From NCBI GenBank assembly GCA_958367245.1, contig CATXEA010000051.1:1-5737 (forward strand): a stretch of DNA of 5,737 nt. The letters are read 5' to 3'. The DNA comes from an uncultured Blautia sp. Its GTDB lineage: Bacteria > Bacillota > Clostridia > Lachnospirales > Lachnospiraceae. Both the position numbers and the translations under genes were made by a program. Within the stretch, counting starts at the first letter, position 1. Each line of letters opens with the position of its first letter. The notes below the pieces were generated by a model. The model was given only the letters and a program-made list of their open reading frames with translations, ran no database searches and had not been told where the DNA came from. Below, piece by piece: positions 5,724 to 5,737 of this stretch.

Positions 5724-5737
5724 TTAAAAACCTTGAT

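Overview
The window looks like a chromosomal segment from a gut-type Firmicute, most likely a Lachnospiraceae-like clostridium. The evidence is moderate to low GC, strong AGGAGG-type ribosome binding sites, Lys-rich signal peptides, and large secreted proteins built from leucine-rich repeats, Big_2 and fibronectin type III (fn3) modules. No phylogenetic marker gene is present, so this placement is an inference.

All three convincing genes lie on the minus strand and encode exported proteins. From right to left they are: (i) a 790-residue protein at 3287-5659 with a signal peptide, a very acidic linker, a probable seven-bladed beta-propeller, a Big_2 Ig-like domain and two fn3 domains; (ii) a 656-residue protein at 426-2396 with a signal peptide, an acidic linker, a canonical EF-hand-type loop, degenerate leucine-rich repeats and two fn3 domains; and (iii) the first 38 codons of a third protein at 1-116, cut by the window edge. 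Just after their signal peptides all three carry a similar acidic motif of the form F-x-(D/S)-G-(E/D)...A-V. The two complete proteins also have Lys/Arg-rich fn3 tails and no visible sortase or cell-wall-binding anchor.

The spaces between the genes contain what look like gene fragments. Between genes (ii) and (iii) is a degenerate piece resembling the small phage holins of clostridial prophages (160-381). Between genes (iii's neighbour) (ii) and (i), 2498-2961 holds frameshifted or 5'-truncated fragments on both strands, followed by a perfect 15-bp bidirectional terminator (3024-3061). The stretch 3062-3286 shows nothing convincing.

Each complete gene seems to have its own promoter. The putative -10 regions of the two complete genes share an almost identical segment (ATACAATTAA..ACAG), and the propeller gene has a hairpin in its leader just before the ribosome binding site. 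The simplest reading is a cluster of separately transcribed surface or secreted proteins, with differing ligand-binding cores between a common acidic head and a basic fn3 tail, inserted among mobile-element debris. No RNA gene, CRISPR array or intact insertion sequence was seen.
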